From the NCBI GenBank assembly GCA_002786065.1, contig NHNY01000005.1, positions 496,001 through 560,000 on the forward strand: 64,000 bases of DNA. The letters are read 5' to 3'. This stretch comes from Microcyclospora pomicola (lineage: Eukaryota; Ascomycota; Dothideomycetes; Capnodiales). Both the position numbers and the translations under genes were made by a program. Position 1 is the stretch's first letter. Each line of letters opens with the position of its first letter. Positions 43,767 through 53,924 of the stretch are shown in pieces. The notes beneath the pieces were generated by a model. That model saw nothing but the letters and a program-made list of their open reading frames with translations, ran no database searches and had not been told where the DNA came from.

Positions 43767-46551
43767 CTAGGTCAAGTACGACGTTCTGCTCACGTTCCAT
43801 TGACCGTCCAAGAAACCAAGTGCCAACGTTCCCTCTACGCCTTTCCACAACATGCTTCGGTCTGCTATCACAAAATCCGGCTGTCCACTTCCAGCTATCA
43901 ATGGCACAAGTCTCGCTGCTATGTCGAGACTGTTTGCATCTACGCCCCAGACTACCAGCTCGAGGCGGCGTCCTTGTACAGGCCGTAAGAAAATAGCTGC
44001 TAGACCGTTACCTGCATCATAATAATGCTCCCTGTGATCGAGACCAGTGATCTCTACGTGGTCACCGAAGATCTTGACTGCATGGAAGTAAGCCTCGATG
44101 CCTTTTGGCAAGTCTGATCCAGTTGCAATAGTGATGATATTGTTTCCCCACTGGTTGATCGCTTGGTCATAGTTGTCGGTAATCAGACTATCAGCAGCAT
44201 AGTACTGATATAAGTTCCTGGAAATCTGAAGGGCCACTTTCTGGGCAGCTTCAGACAGGACCACGATGGATGGGACACCTCGTGTACGAAGAATAGCATC
44301 GAGGGGACCCAATTGATTTGAGGCCATTCTAGGGGGCATAGGTGGAAAGTATCCCTCGGAATCTGTGTAGTCGCCTCTTGGTACCCATGTGCCGTTGCTG
44401 GAAGTAAGTGTTATGTGGCTGTGATTGTCCCATGCTGCGGTGACAGCTTGGCCGTCGACACCCATGACTGCACACTCACTAAATAACAGAGGAACTCGGA
44501 ACGAAACGATGTTGGATGTCCTCAAAACGCAGCCTCCTAGCGCCAGTGGGTTGAACGACACATCAATCCTTCCTAGCTGCCCAGGTGCTATCAGCTCCAA
44601 GATCTCAATCCCGTTCCTGGGCCCCATGTCTCCAAAATTTGCAGAAACAACGCTGAACTTTTCGTAGACAGGCGGTGTCCTTTCGGACCCCGATGTGGTC
44701 AGATGCTGGTTGTAGAATGTGGCCAGAGCATGAGTTGTCATCACACCATCCCAGTAGTGTGGCTTCCCAGCCATCTCAGCAAAGTCACTGCTCACCCCAG
44801 CTTCTTGCGCTTGCAGACCCATTAGCCGTGAATGATAAGCTGGTACGTTGTCATCTGCACTCCCGTGCTGGAGGAACATAGGTATGTCTTTGATGTTTTC
44901 TAGCAGTAGCTCATGCCTGTAGCTATTCAACGCCGAGTGAATAACACTCATTCGTCCTACGTCCGCTGGATGCCAAAAGGTGTACGGTACGTAATTTTGA
45001 ATTGAGGAATAGCCAGACAGCGGAGCTGCAGCGATAACCTTGTCTGGCCGGTGGGTCGCTGTGTACCATGTGCCTTGCCCGCCATTGGAATGACCGCTGA
45101 CCAGCCAGCGATCAACATCAACTCCTGGGCCTTTCCAATCGTTCCACTCGATCCAATCTTGAATAGCAGCGGTTGCAGCTTCAACGTCTGCTAAGCCCCA
45201 CTGATGCCAATCGTCTCCGCTCCAGGCTGTGACACCACTTAGGAACAAGGCCCATGCACAAAGATCAGGAACGGGGTCTAAAACATGCCGCATTGCGTCG
45301 CTGTCAGCGTTGACTCCTGCGCCATGCAGTAGTAACAGGACTGGCAGGGACTCGTTTCCTATACTACCACACTCTGCGTTCGGGGATGGAGGGCGAAGAA
45401 TGGCGTATGACACTATGCCGCCAGGGTGCATATATGTGATCTTTTGGGGCTCATAGAGACTACGGCGCTGTGGCCAAGCTTGAACCGTCACTTTCTGCTC
45501 CACTTCGTCTTCCCCTTCCATCACGTAGACGATATCAATATCGACCGACCCTGATACTGGGATGGAAGCGACGTACCCGAGTCGGAAAGGCAAAGGTCTC
45601 GATTGGCCAGGTACGAGCTTGATCATCTTCTCTGACACGAGATGTGCCTCACATTCGGCACCACGCCCTTCCATACGAATGACATAGAGATCTGTTTGCG
45701 CATCATTTCGCACTGTGACCGAGGCGAACGGACTGCTGAAGATGCTCGTTTCGCCGTCAATGACATCGGCTACAACGAAATCGATGAGTGGCTTCATACG
45801 ATTGGCAAGCGGATGTAATGTATCGCTCGAAACGTCCAGTGCCAGTGTGACATTGACGTCCGGCATGCCAATCCCACCCATCGCTCGCACGTCTCGAACC
45901 AGTCTGACATCGATTCGGTGCGCACCAGGCTCGAGGTGTAACGTCAACGGCGCTCTCCCAAAGCCATAGAAGTCTCCGCCAAAGTAATGCTTGTCGTTTA
46001 TCCAGAATTCCAAAATTTGCTGCACATTGAGGATGACTGTCTTGCTCTCTTTGGAATGGACTGTGATCTGTCCGCGGGCCCATCCCTGCCATTGTAAAGC
46101 CGCCCAGCCGTAGATCCGTTGCAGGAAGTCCCAATCATTGTCAGCAAATGACACGCTGAGGTGAGCGTCTACGTGGTCTGCAGACGGATATGAGATCTCA
46201 GCCCAGGATTTGGACCATTTGACAGTGCCGTTGAACGCAAGCGAGCTCCTGAACAATGCAGAAGTGTTATACTCAAGAGCGCGAAAGCCACCGTGGTATT
46301 CTAGAGGATCAGCTCCCCAGATGGCCTCTGTATTTCATAGTGTCAACAATCTCGTGACTCTGCAGTCTTAGATCAGACCACTTACCCCTTGTGCCTATTT
46401 GGAACGGTCCTAGGACTTGCCATTCGTCTGAAAACGCAAGGTCGCGAGACGAAGGGGTTGATGGATCGGGTTCAGCATTACTCCCGCCGATCGGGAATTG
46501 AGCGGCTGTAATGCACTGAATGACCAGCTGCAACACGTACAGAACGACCAT
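43767..46551 (-). CDS. Large secreted alpha/beta-hydrolase (S9/esterase type)
   Basis: Two exons, 46551-46386 and 46327-43767, 908 residues. Exon 1 encodes a signal peptide (about 1-17, hydrophobic VVLYVLQLVIQCITAA) and the conserved start DEWQVLGPFQIGTR; splicing through a 58-nt intron continues EAIWGADPLEYHGGF. The N-terminal 350 residues are beta-rich, sandwich-like. A hydrolase domain follows: oxyanion strand LLLLHGAGVN, nucleophile elbow GHSNGG (Ser about 469), Asp in HGSADDNVP (about 547) and His in GKPHYWDG (about 579). The catalytic triad therefore looks complete. A 300-residue C-terminal part has no obvious domain. It resembles predicted prolyl-oligopeptidase-like or carbohydrate-esterase-like fungal proteins; the substrate is unknown. 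N-glycosylation sites (NxS/T) are present. Confidence 0.83.
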
Positions 46552-47244
46552 CACCGCGGGACTGACGGATCATTGCTAGGAAATGCAGAGAAAGTGATTC
46601 AAGTTGATGAAAGCCTGGTGGTAGTTCCAATGTGGCTGGTGCCTCAAGGTCGCAATCCCACCTTCAACTTGCGGCAGAGGCGCCCGCTGTGTAGTTCTAA
46701 TGCTCCAGATGAACGATTCCATTGATGTGCAAACGAGCACACATCACTAAGACATTTCGACGCAACAGACGGTCACTGATTAAGTGCTAACCAGACGGGA
46801 CCCTGTTCTTGTGACTCTCGTAAAATGTTCGGGATTGCTTGGTTCGGTCTTGTTAGAAGCTGTCCTTCATCAACCCGAGGTGATCTTCTATCGACGATGT
46901 TGCGCAACACATGATTCGTGGCCACTGCACCCATTCAAAACACATAACGGATCTCACAACTTTCAGCTCCACTGATCGCCTACTATCCCACTTTGAGTTG
47001 CGCTTACAGAAAGAGACTGATAAGCAAAACCTGCATACAGAGTGACCAGCTGTTTGCTCTGGAGAGATTACCCCCAATCACGACCTTGCAGTGATTACCC
47101 GATTGAGCGACCGAGGCGTACCTATACAATCCTTCGAGCCGTCCTGCGGACCCTTGCACGTATACCTTCTTTCCAAGCCACCCAGACTTGCACGTCAATG
47201 TCTGCCATGGCCAGATAGATGCGAGAACAAGATTCTTGTCTCGA
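46552..47244. other. Intergenic, divergent hydrolase / Sly41-like promoters
   Basis: About 0.69 kb between two divergent genes. No separate gene recognised. Confidence 0.5.
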
Positions 47245-48980
47245 ATGATGGTCCCTCACGCGACGACAGACGAGCGCAGGCGCTCCTCCACCTCCACTCG
47301 GCCTTCGACGACGAACTTCAAGTTTCCGGACCTGTCTCACGAACAGCTGCAGTTCCAAGCAGTCGATGATGAATTGGAGGATATCTCGAGGGGACCGAGC
47401 CCGCAGCCGCTACTCAATGGCTTTCCAGCTGGGCTACACTCCAGTGAGCGCTGGCCGGGGCGGAGGAATCCGCCCAAGACGAGCTGGACACCATGGGGAA
47501 ACGGCACCTTCAACGGACGGCCAAAGGGCCACGCGAAGCAGAAGAGTTTGACGGAGGCGATCAAGATTGTACGGACAAGGAAGCTAAGCATCAGCGAGAG
47601 TGGACATGAGATCGCGGAGTCGCTCAAGGCGCCAGTGTCAATGAAACTTGTGGTATGTCTTGTTGAACAGATACGTACGCGCAAAATCGTGGAATTGACA
47701 TGGACAAGGTGCTCTGTAGTGTCTGGTACGCGACTTCGATCCTGACAAACACATCGTCCAAGACGATCCTCACGGCGTTTCCGCGACCAATCACCCTCAC
47801 CGTGGTACAATTCTTCCTGGTATCTTCCTGGTGCTTCATCCTCTCATCGATCGCCAAACGACATAGTGGTCTTCGCGAAGCTGTACCTGTGCTCAGAAAT
47901 GGCATTTTGAAGCCCAGCAGAGAGGTCATAATGGCCACACTACCTTTGACCGCTTTCCAAATTGGAGGGCACATCCTGAATTCGGACGCCATGTCTCGCA
48001 TACCGGTATCACTGGTGCACACGATCAAAGGCTTGTCACCACTCATGACCGTATTCGCCTACCGTGTCTTCTTCGACATCCGCTACTCAGTACCTGTCTA
48101 CCTGTCGCTCATTCCACTGACGCTGGGGGTGATCATGGCATGTTCAGCGAGCTTCAAAGGCAATCTAATAGGCTTAACATACGCCTTTGGAAGCGCGATA
48201 CTTTTCGTTACCCAGAACATTGTGTCAAAGACGATCTTCAACGAGGCTGCGAAAGCTGAGGCGGATGGAACGCCAATGGCACGTCGCAAGCCCGATAAGC
48301 TTAACTTGCTATGCTATTCCTCGCTCATGGCATTCTTGATCACCTGCCCTATCTGGCTGTGGTTCGAAGGGTTTTCGATTGCTGCGGACTGGGTGGAGCG
48401 TGGAGCTGTTGACCTTTCAGAAAAGCCCGGTTCCCTCAATCACGGTGCACTGGCCCTGGAATACCTTTTCAACGGCACATTTCATTTCGGCCAAAGTCTC
48501 GTAGCCTTTGTGCTGCTCGGCATGGTATCGCCCGTCACATATTCTGTGGCGAGTTTGATCAAACGAGTTGTGGTGATCATGTTCGCCATCATCTGGTTCG
48601 GAAACAAGATGACCGCGATGCAAGGATTCGGCTTCAGTCTGACCTTTGTCGGACTCTATCTTTACGACCGCACGAGCGACGCCGCAAAAGCCGATAAGCG
48701 TGCTCGTGAAATGGCTTTGAGTAGGGTTTCGCTGCTCCCACTCAACACCAATGATTCCTCGAGAAGCAAGCTTGAGCACTCGCCTGTGGGCATGGAGAAG
48801 CCTTACCCTGCATCAGGCGGATATGATGCCAGCGGCGACGTTACGAATGGGAGATCACGCAGTAACGGCCATGCTTTGCCAAGTAACGGCGTGCCGATTT
48901 CACTACCGCCAGGCACGAGAGCCGCCGAAACGTGGAAACAAGGCGACGCCGTCAAGGATTTGAGATCAGCTGTAAGATAG
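47245..48980 (+). CDS. SLY41: Sly41-like transporter (triose-phosphate transporter family)
   Basis: Multi-pass Golgi/ER membrane transporter of the TPT/nucleotide-sugar group. Two exons, 47245-47652 and 47709-48980, 559 residues. The intron (56 nt) joins SMKLV to VLCSVWYATSILTNTSSKTI, the conserved first TM region. The N-terminal 130 residues are cytosolic and polar. About ten hydrophobic segments follow, with SMSRIPVSLVHTIKGLSP-like TPT elements (here SRIPVSLVHTIKGLSPLM) and the characteristic VKRxxVI region (SLIKRVVVIMFAII). The C-terminal tail is Ser/Gly/Pro-rich. Start: the tandem ATG at 47245/47248; no upstream ATG in frame. In yeast Sly41 suppresses ER-to-Golgi defects; the natural substrate is unresolved. 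Confidence 0.86.
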
Positions 48981-49405
48981 CATGTCATATACTTGTAATA
49001 TTTGTGTTATAGATCGCTTTCTGCTTGAACTATTCATAAGCAGCGTATGATAGGCGCAGTAAGTACAGCTTGCAGGGTGGGAGCCAGGCAGAGTCAGGAC
49101 CGCCTTTGATCGAGTCCGACGTTGGAGCGAACTAAACCCGATCGAGGCATTGTCTCGCCAGAGCGCTGCATGCATGCAGCCCATATCTCTATCCTCAACG
49201 ACCTCATTGGGATGGGCGGGAATGTCGCCAACAACAGGGGGCACGTCATCTACCTACATATGTGGAGTGTATCGTGTCTCTGCATTGATTGCTTCCCAAC
49301 GCTGACCATATAGCTCGGGTATATCCCCACACAAGCCTTCTTTGTGTCGAGCACGAGCACGAGCACGAGCACGGCAATCTAGAGCCTCTCTGTTGGCGAA
49401 CAGCG
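48981..49405. other. Intergenic, ammonium transporter promoter
   Basis: Contains one GATA-type motif (TGATAG, about 49046) and a hexanucleotide repeat close to the start codon. A single GATA match is weak evidence for nitrogen control. Confidence 0.45.
49349..49372. repeat. (GAGCAC)4 hexanucleotide repeat in the ammonium-transporter leader
   Basis: Four perfect units ending 33 bases before the ATG. Likely transcribed into the 5' UTR. Confidence 0.85.
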
Positions 49406-50906
49406 ATGCCTTCAGACGCTGCGCTCCAGGTGCTCGCGGCATGGGACGAATGCGACAAGATCGATACGCTGTTCATCCTCGTCTGCACTACGCTCTGCTG
49501 GCTCATCGTTCCAACCGTCGGCATCGCATATTCAGGCTACTCCTGGAAACGCAATGCGCTGACGTCCTTTATGCCCGCCATCCTCACCATCGCCACCTGT
49601 TCGATCCAGTGGTTCATCGTCGGGTACACGATCGCGTATGGTGAGGGCGGCGCGGTTTTCGGCGACTTCAAACATGCCTTCCACATCGGAGTGTTGGCCG
49701 AGCCCGTCGGAACGATCCCGGCGATCCTCTTCAGCGAGTTCCAGCTGGTGTTCGAGGCGACGGTATGCGCCATCGCGATCGGCGGGTTCTGCGAACGAGG
49801 ACGATTGGTAGCCGTGGTCCCGTTCATCTTCCTCTGGTCCACGCTGGTGTACTGTCCATTGGCGCATATGGTCTGGGGCGGAGGCTTTCTTGGAGAAGGC
49901 CTGGGCGTTCTGGATTTTGCTGGAGGTACGTTAAGTCCTAATGGATTGCTGCTATGAAATGCTTGCATGATCTAATCAACCCATTACTAGGAACACCTGT
50001 CCATATTTGTTCAGGCGCCACAGCGAGCGCTATCAGCATTTACCTCTCCTACCCGATATTCCGATCAAGACGCTCGAAGACCAGGACCCCAACGCACATT
50101 GCGATCCATCGACCTGGGAACTCATTCTATCAGATCCTGTCGCTGATCATCATTTGGGGCTCCTGGCTCGCTTTCGATGCTGGAACAACTTTAAGCCTCA
50201 ATTTCCAATCCGTCATGGCTCTTTCCGTCACGAATCTATGCGCCTCTGCTGGAGCAATGACCTGGTCGTTCATGGTCTACTTCGAGACGGGCAAGTGGTC
50301 GATCGATGCGACGTTTATGGGCGCCATTGCGGGATTGGTCATGATCACGCCCTCTGCGGGTTTCATCGACATGCCTACGGCTTTGCTCTTTGGAATTGTA
50401 GGAGCGTTGATCTGTCGGCAAGCTTTGCGGATCAAGTTCACGAACTTCGCAAAAAGGTGGCGATGGGTCGACAACGGCGACACATTCGCCACCCATTGTG
50501 TTGGTGGTGTTGTCGCAACAATCATGACCGGGCTTTTCGCGCGGAAAGACAACGCTGCCTATGGCGGCGTAGAAGTAGCCGGTGGAGTCTTCTTCGACGG
50601 TCACGTCGCACAGCTGTGGATTCAGATCGTTGAAGCTATTGTTGGGTTTTCCTGGGCGTTCCTTGGTTCGTTCGTGATCATCGCACTGATTGATTGCGTA
50701 CCAGGTCTCGAGGTTCTGGCACTAGACAAGTGAGCATCTTCGTTCATGTTTTCAGATTGCAAGATATCTGACTGACACTATTCTACCAAACTAGGGAGAT
50801 CGAGGCAGGTCTCGATTTACGACAAACCGAAGAGCAACTCTGTGACACGACCTACGCGGACGAAGTGGAATACTCACCTGTCGTCGGACAGAGCATCGAG
50901 TTGTGA
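49406..50906 (+). CDS. Ammonium transporter (Mep/Amt family)
   Basis: Plasma-membrane ammonium uptake protein. Exons 49406-49925, 49991-50729 and 50795-50906, 456 residues, normal length. About eleven hydrophobic segments. Family features: YSGYSWKRNALTSFM, VFEATVCAIAIGGFCERGRL, AHMVWGGGFL, GGTPVHICSGATAS with the first pore histidine, and the second histidine in ATHCVGGVVATIMTG. Splicing of intron 1 restores DFAGGTPVHICSG. The C-terminal exon after the 65-nt second intron encodes ALDKEIEAGLDLRQTEEQLC and a tyrosine/valine-rich tail; without it the frame would stop at ALDK. The segment GSWLAFDAGTTLSL replaces the more usual WFGFNAGS form. Confidence 0.93.
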
Positions 50907-51358
50907 GATGCCAAGCTGTATGTGACCGTGTGACATCTGTTTTACGACATTATGAATATATGCGGACAGCCCACGCTCGAGTCGACAACCGGAACGACCG
51001 TGTCACCACACATCATGCAGTGTTTCCACCCGTGCAAGTCCGCTGTGGCCGATGCTGAATGTGTGAATTGCGGACTGAGGTCCAGATCGTTGATGCCGTG
51101 AGATCCCTGTTCCGCAGTCCGAGCTTCAAGGTCAAGCTCATCGCAGATCGTGAGTCTGATCGTGTTTGCAAAAGTCGTCAGACCTCGATTCGATACAGGC
51201 GGATATACTTCCACTGGCGTCGCCGGCTGACAGCCTATCAACCTATGGGTTGCACGGAGCAGTACTCCGTAGCCAGGACGAATGTTCATGTGTGACACTT
51301 AGAAATGAAATAGTCATGTACCATCACCTGCCGCCGCTGCATCACAATTGCCAGAGGG

Positions 51359-51446
51359 TGCCCGGAGATTCGAACCGAATGCATTGCGCTCAAGTATCAT
51401 TAACTTGAATGACTGCGCAATGTTCTACCACCGAGCGCATTCGAAC
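51359..51446 (-). other. tRNA-like relic or structured element
   Basis: Read on the minus strand, this piece shows a D-arm-like GCTCGGTGGTAGAAC, a strong hairpin where an anticodon arm with intron would sit, a T-loop-like GGTTCGAATC and a 3' end CCGGGCA. The 5' end does not pair with the 3' end, the T stem is mostly unpaired and no proper U33 is found, so it is not a working tRNA as I read it. The hairpin (51382-51422) has an 8-bp outer stem (CATTGCGC/GCGCAATG) and a 6-bp inner stem (TCAAGT/ACTTGA). It may be a decayed tRNA gene or coincidence. Confidence 0.3.
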
Positions 51447-51509
51447 ATGTTTGTGAGCGCGTTCATGCAACAGACGGACAAGCTTCCGCTAGCCTATACC
51501 CGCTCACAG

Positions 51510-51516
51510 CCAATCA
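51510..51516 (+). promoter_or_regulatory. CCAATCA box upstream of HEM13
   Basis: Exact match to the CCAAT-binding-complex consensus CCAAT(C/T)(A/G), about 110 bp before the HEM13 ATG. In filamentous fungi this complex, with HapX, adjusts haem and iron genes to iron supply. Binding here is inference. Confidence 0.4.
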
Positions 51517-51625
51517 CCTGCAACATGACCGCATAGTGGGTAGGCCTCGGAGATCCAATTCCATCTCCACAAGGATCCATGCGCATATTCTGTTGGACCA
51601 TAGCTTCATCTGCAACCCGCCAAAC

Positions 51626-52996
51626 ATGAACGCCGCCCGGACGCCGCTTCTGGACACGACGCTGAGGGCGTGCGTGAAGGGGCAAAGATCACGAGATGTC
51701 CGCTATGCATTGCGCTGCAGAAACGGGGCCGCACACGTTCAACAACGGAGAAGCTATCAAGATGGCAATTCTCGACCGCCATACCCGCCCGGCATGCCAG
51801 GACCGTCGAAAGTGGTTGCGCCGAAGACAAGGTTGGCGGTTGGGGTTGTGTTCATCGGGACGTTGATCTACTCAATGGTAAGACAATAGGAGTGGATGAG
51901 TGGTTGATAGATGCTAAGTCTGGGTGCGTAGGCAACTGGCGATAAACCTCTAGACTCCTCCGCCGACCCCGGACAAGCACCCAAGGGATCTCTGCAGTTA
52001 CAGGCGCCTAGCATAGCCGAACGAGACGATCTGCAGAAGCGCGAGTCCGGCGTGAGCGATGCGTCGCCCATGCGATTGCGAATGGAGGCATTCATTAAGG
52101 ATAAGCAGCAAGAGATCGTGCGTGCGCTGGAGGGCGTAGATGGGACGCTGTTCAAGGTGGACAAATGGGATCGTCCAAACGGTGGAGGTGGGATTACTTG
52201 TGTCTTGCAGGAGGGAAATGTGTTTGAGAAGGCGGGAGTCAACACCAGTGTGGTTTACGGCACGCTACCTCGCGCCGCGATACAGCAAATGCGCGTCAAT
52301 CACAAGGCGCTGGATCCCGATGTCGACAGCCTCGAGTTCTTTGCGGCAGGTCTGTCGTTGGTGCTGCATCCTCACAACCCCATGGCGCCGACAGTACACC
52401 TCAACTACCGCTACTTCGAGACGGCAAACTCGGATGGCACCACCAATGCCTGGTGGTTCGGGGGCGGCACCGATCTGACGCCTTCTTATCTCTTCGACGA
52501 GGATGTCATCCACTTCCACCGAAGTATCAAAGAGGCTTGCGATGCACATGACAAGGACTACTATGCTCGCTTCAAGTCCTGGTGCGACAAATACTTCAAC
52601 GTCAAGCACCGCAACGAGACCCGCGGAGTCGGTGGGATCTTCTTCGATGACCTTGACGAGACGGAGAAAGACCAAGAGTCGCTGTTCGCGTTTGTGCAAA
52701 CCTGCCTGGGTGCTTTCCTGCCGTCGTACCTCCCCATCATCCAACGACGAATGGACATGCCTTTCACGGAGCGCGAAAAGCAGTGGCAACAGCTTCGCCG
52801 AGGACGATACGTGGAGTTCAACCTTGTTCATGATCGGGGCACGGCATTCGGGCTCAACACCCCTGGCGCGAGGATTGAGAGTATCTTGATGAGTCTGCCA
52901 TTGACGGCAAGATGGCAATATCAGCATGAGCCGGAGATCGGGACTCGAGAGGAGCGTTTACTGAACGTGCTGAAGAAGCCTGTGGAATGGGTCTAG
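51626..52996 (+). CDS. HEM13: Coproporphyrinogen III oxidase (oxygen-dependent)
   Basis: Converts coproporphyrinogen III to protoporphyrinogen IX in haem synthesis. Exons 51626-51877 and 51932-52996, 438 residues. The acceptor at 51931 keeps the frame ([12 protein letters not shown]); the next AG at 51953 would create an early stop. The catalytic domain (about 125-438) shows [28 protein letters not shown], the conserved FFDDL, and [20 protein letters not shown]. The N-terminus is unusual for yeast Hem13 but not for animal enzymes: a basic leader (1-45), a Pro-rich stretch and one hydrophobic segment at about 68-84 ([16 protein letters not shown]). This suggests mitochondrial targeting with an inner-membrane anchor or sorting signal. 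Confidence 0.93.
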
Positions 52997-53924
52997 AACT
53001 GTTGGTCATGAACGGTATTGCGCGGCGTACGTATCCTCACATTTGCTACCAATACCCCAGTCGGATCATACATGTAAAGATATAAATGTAAATACTGCAT
53101 ACGGTACCCTGTCGCCTAGATGTACAAGCAAACATGCCCAAGTTCGTTAAGTACAGCTCTCGACATTGCATCGATATTGTATCGTCTCGCCTCGACCTAC
53201 CAAGCTCGTCTAGTCATCCTCTGGAGTATGTGGTGCTGACGATCTAGAAGAGTCGCATGAGAGTTCCTGGGCCGCCAGTCGCCGGACGAGCTGCCGCATG
53301 TAGTCGCGTGGCTATCGAAGCTAAACATGATGTGGACCTCGCCCCGTCTGTTTGTTACATGTACTTCTGACCACTCAGTTACTGCCTCCTCCATGAGTTT
53401 TGCCTGAGTCGCTTCTACAGCCTAGGTCCCACTGATGAATACCTGGTAGCGACGGACCCCGCCGTGTCTCCATCCGCGCGACTTCACCTCGTGGCCTGAT
53501 CTGGAGCGCATCTGATAAGAACTTCACGAACCATTGACATTCAGGCAATTGCTCTCCAGTCGTCAACAGGTCATACCGCTTGGCCTATCTTCCTACGGTA
53601 CTTCGTCGGTCTATCTTTATCTTTCGAAACCTCGTGGTCCTGTACCCGTCTGGACTTGTTTCGGATTTGCGCCTTGTTTTTATTCTTATCATAGGCCGCG
53701 TCTGTTTCCAAGCCATTGATATCGTACCTAACCTGGGCCGCGATAGCGCCTTGGATATTGTTTTACCCTCAAGACATACCGCAAAATTGAGGACGTCGAT
53801 CCTTGTTTGGTTTTAGTGATCACCCCTTCGAAACCATTTGGCTGTCTGCAGTGCATAGCCATCTGACTCCAGCTTCACGCGACCTGACCGTCCTGTCCAT
53901 CGACATCACGTCTCGCAAGTCGCT
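52997..53924. other. Intergenic between HEM13 and the permease
   Basis: About 0.93 kb, same-strand spacer. Open frames of 60-80 codons only; nothing recognised. Confidence 0.55.

Larger units (their letters stand above)
50907..51625. other. Intergenic between the ammonium transporter and HEM13
   Basis: Same-strand spacer of 0.72 kb. It contains a tRNA-like inverted structure at 51.36-51.45 kb and a CCAAT box near the HEM13 start, both listed separately. No protein gene seen. Confidence 0.55.

Noticed and set aside
51954-52996. Alternative HEM13 acceptor at 51953
   Set aside because: Phase would force an in-frame TAG within about 20 codons; the acceptor at 51931 keeps the frame open.
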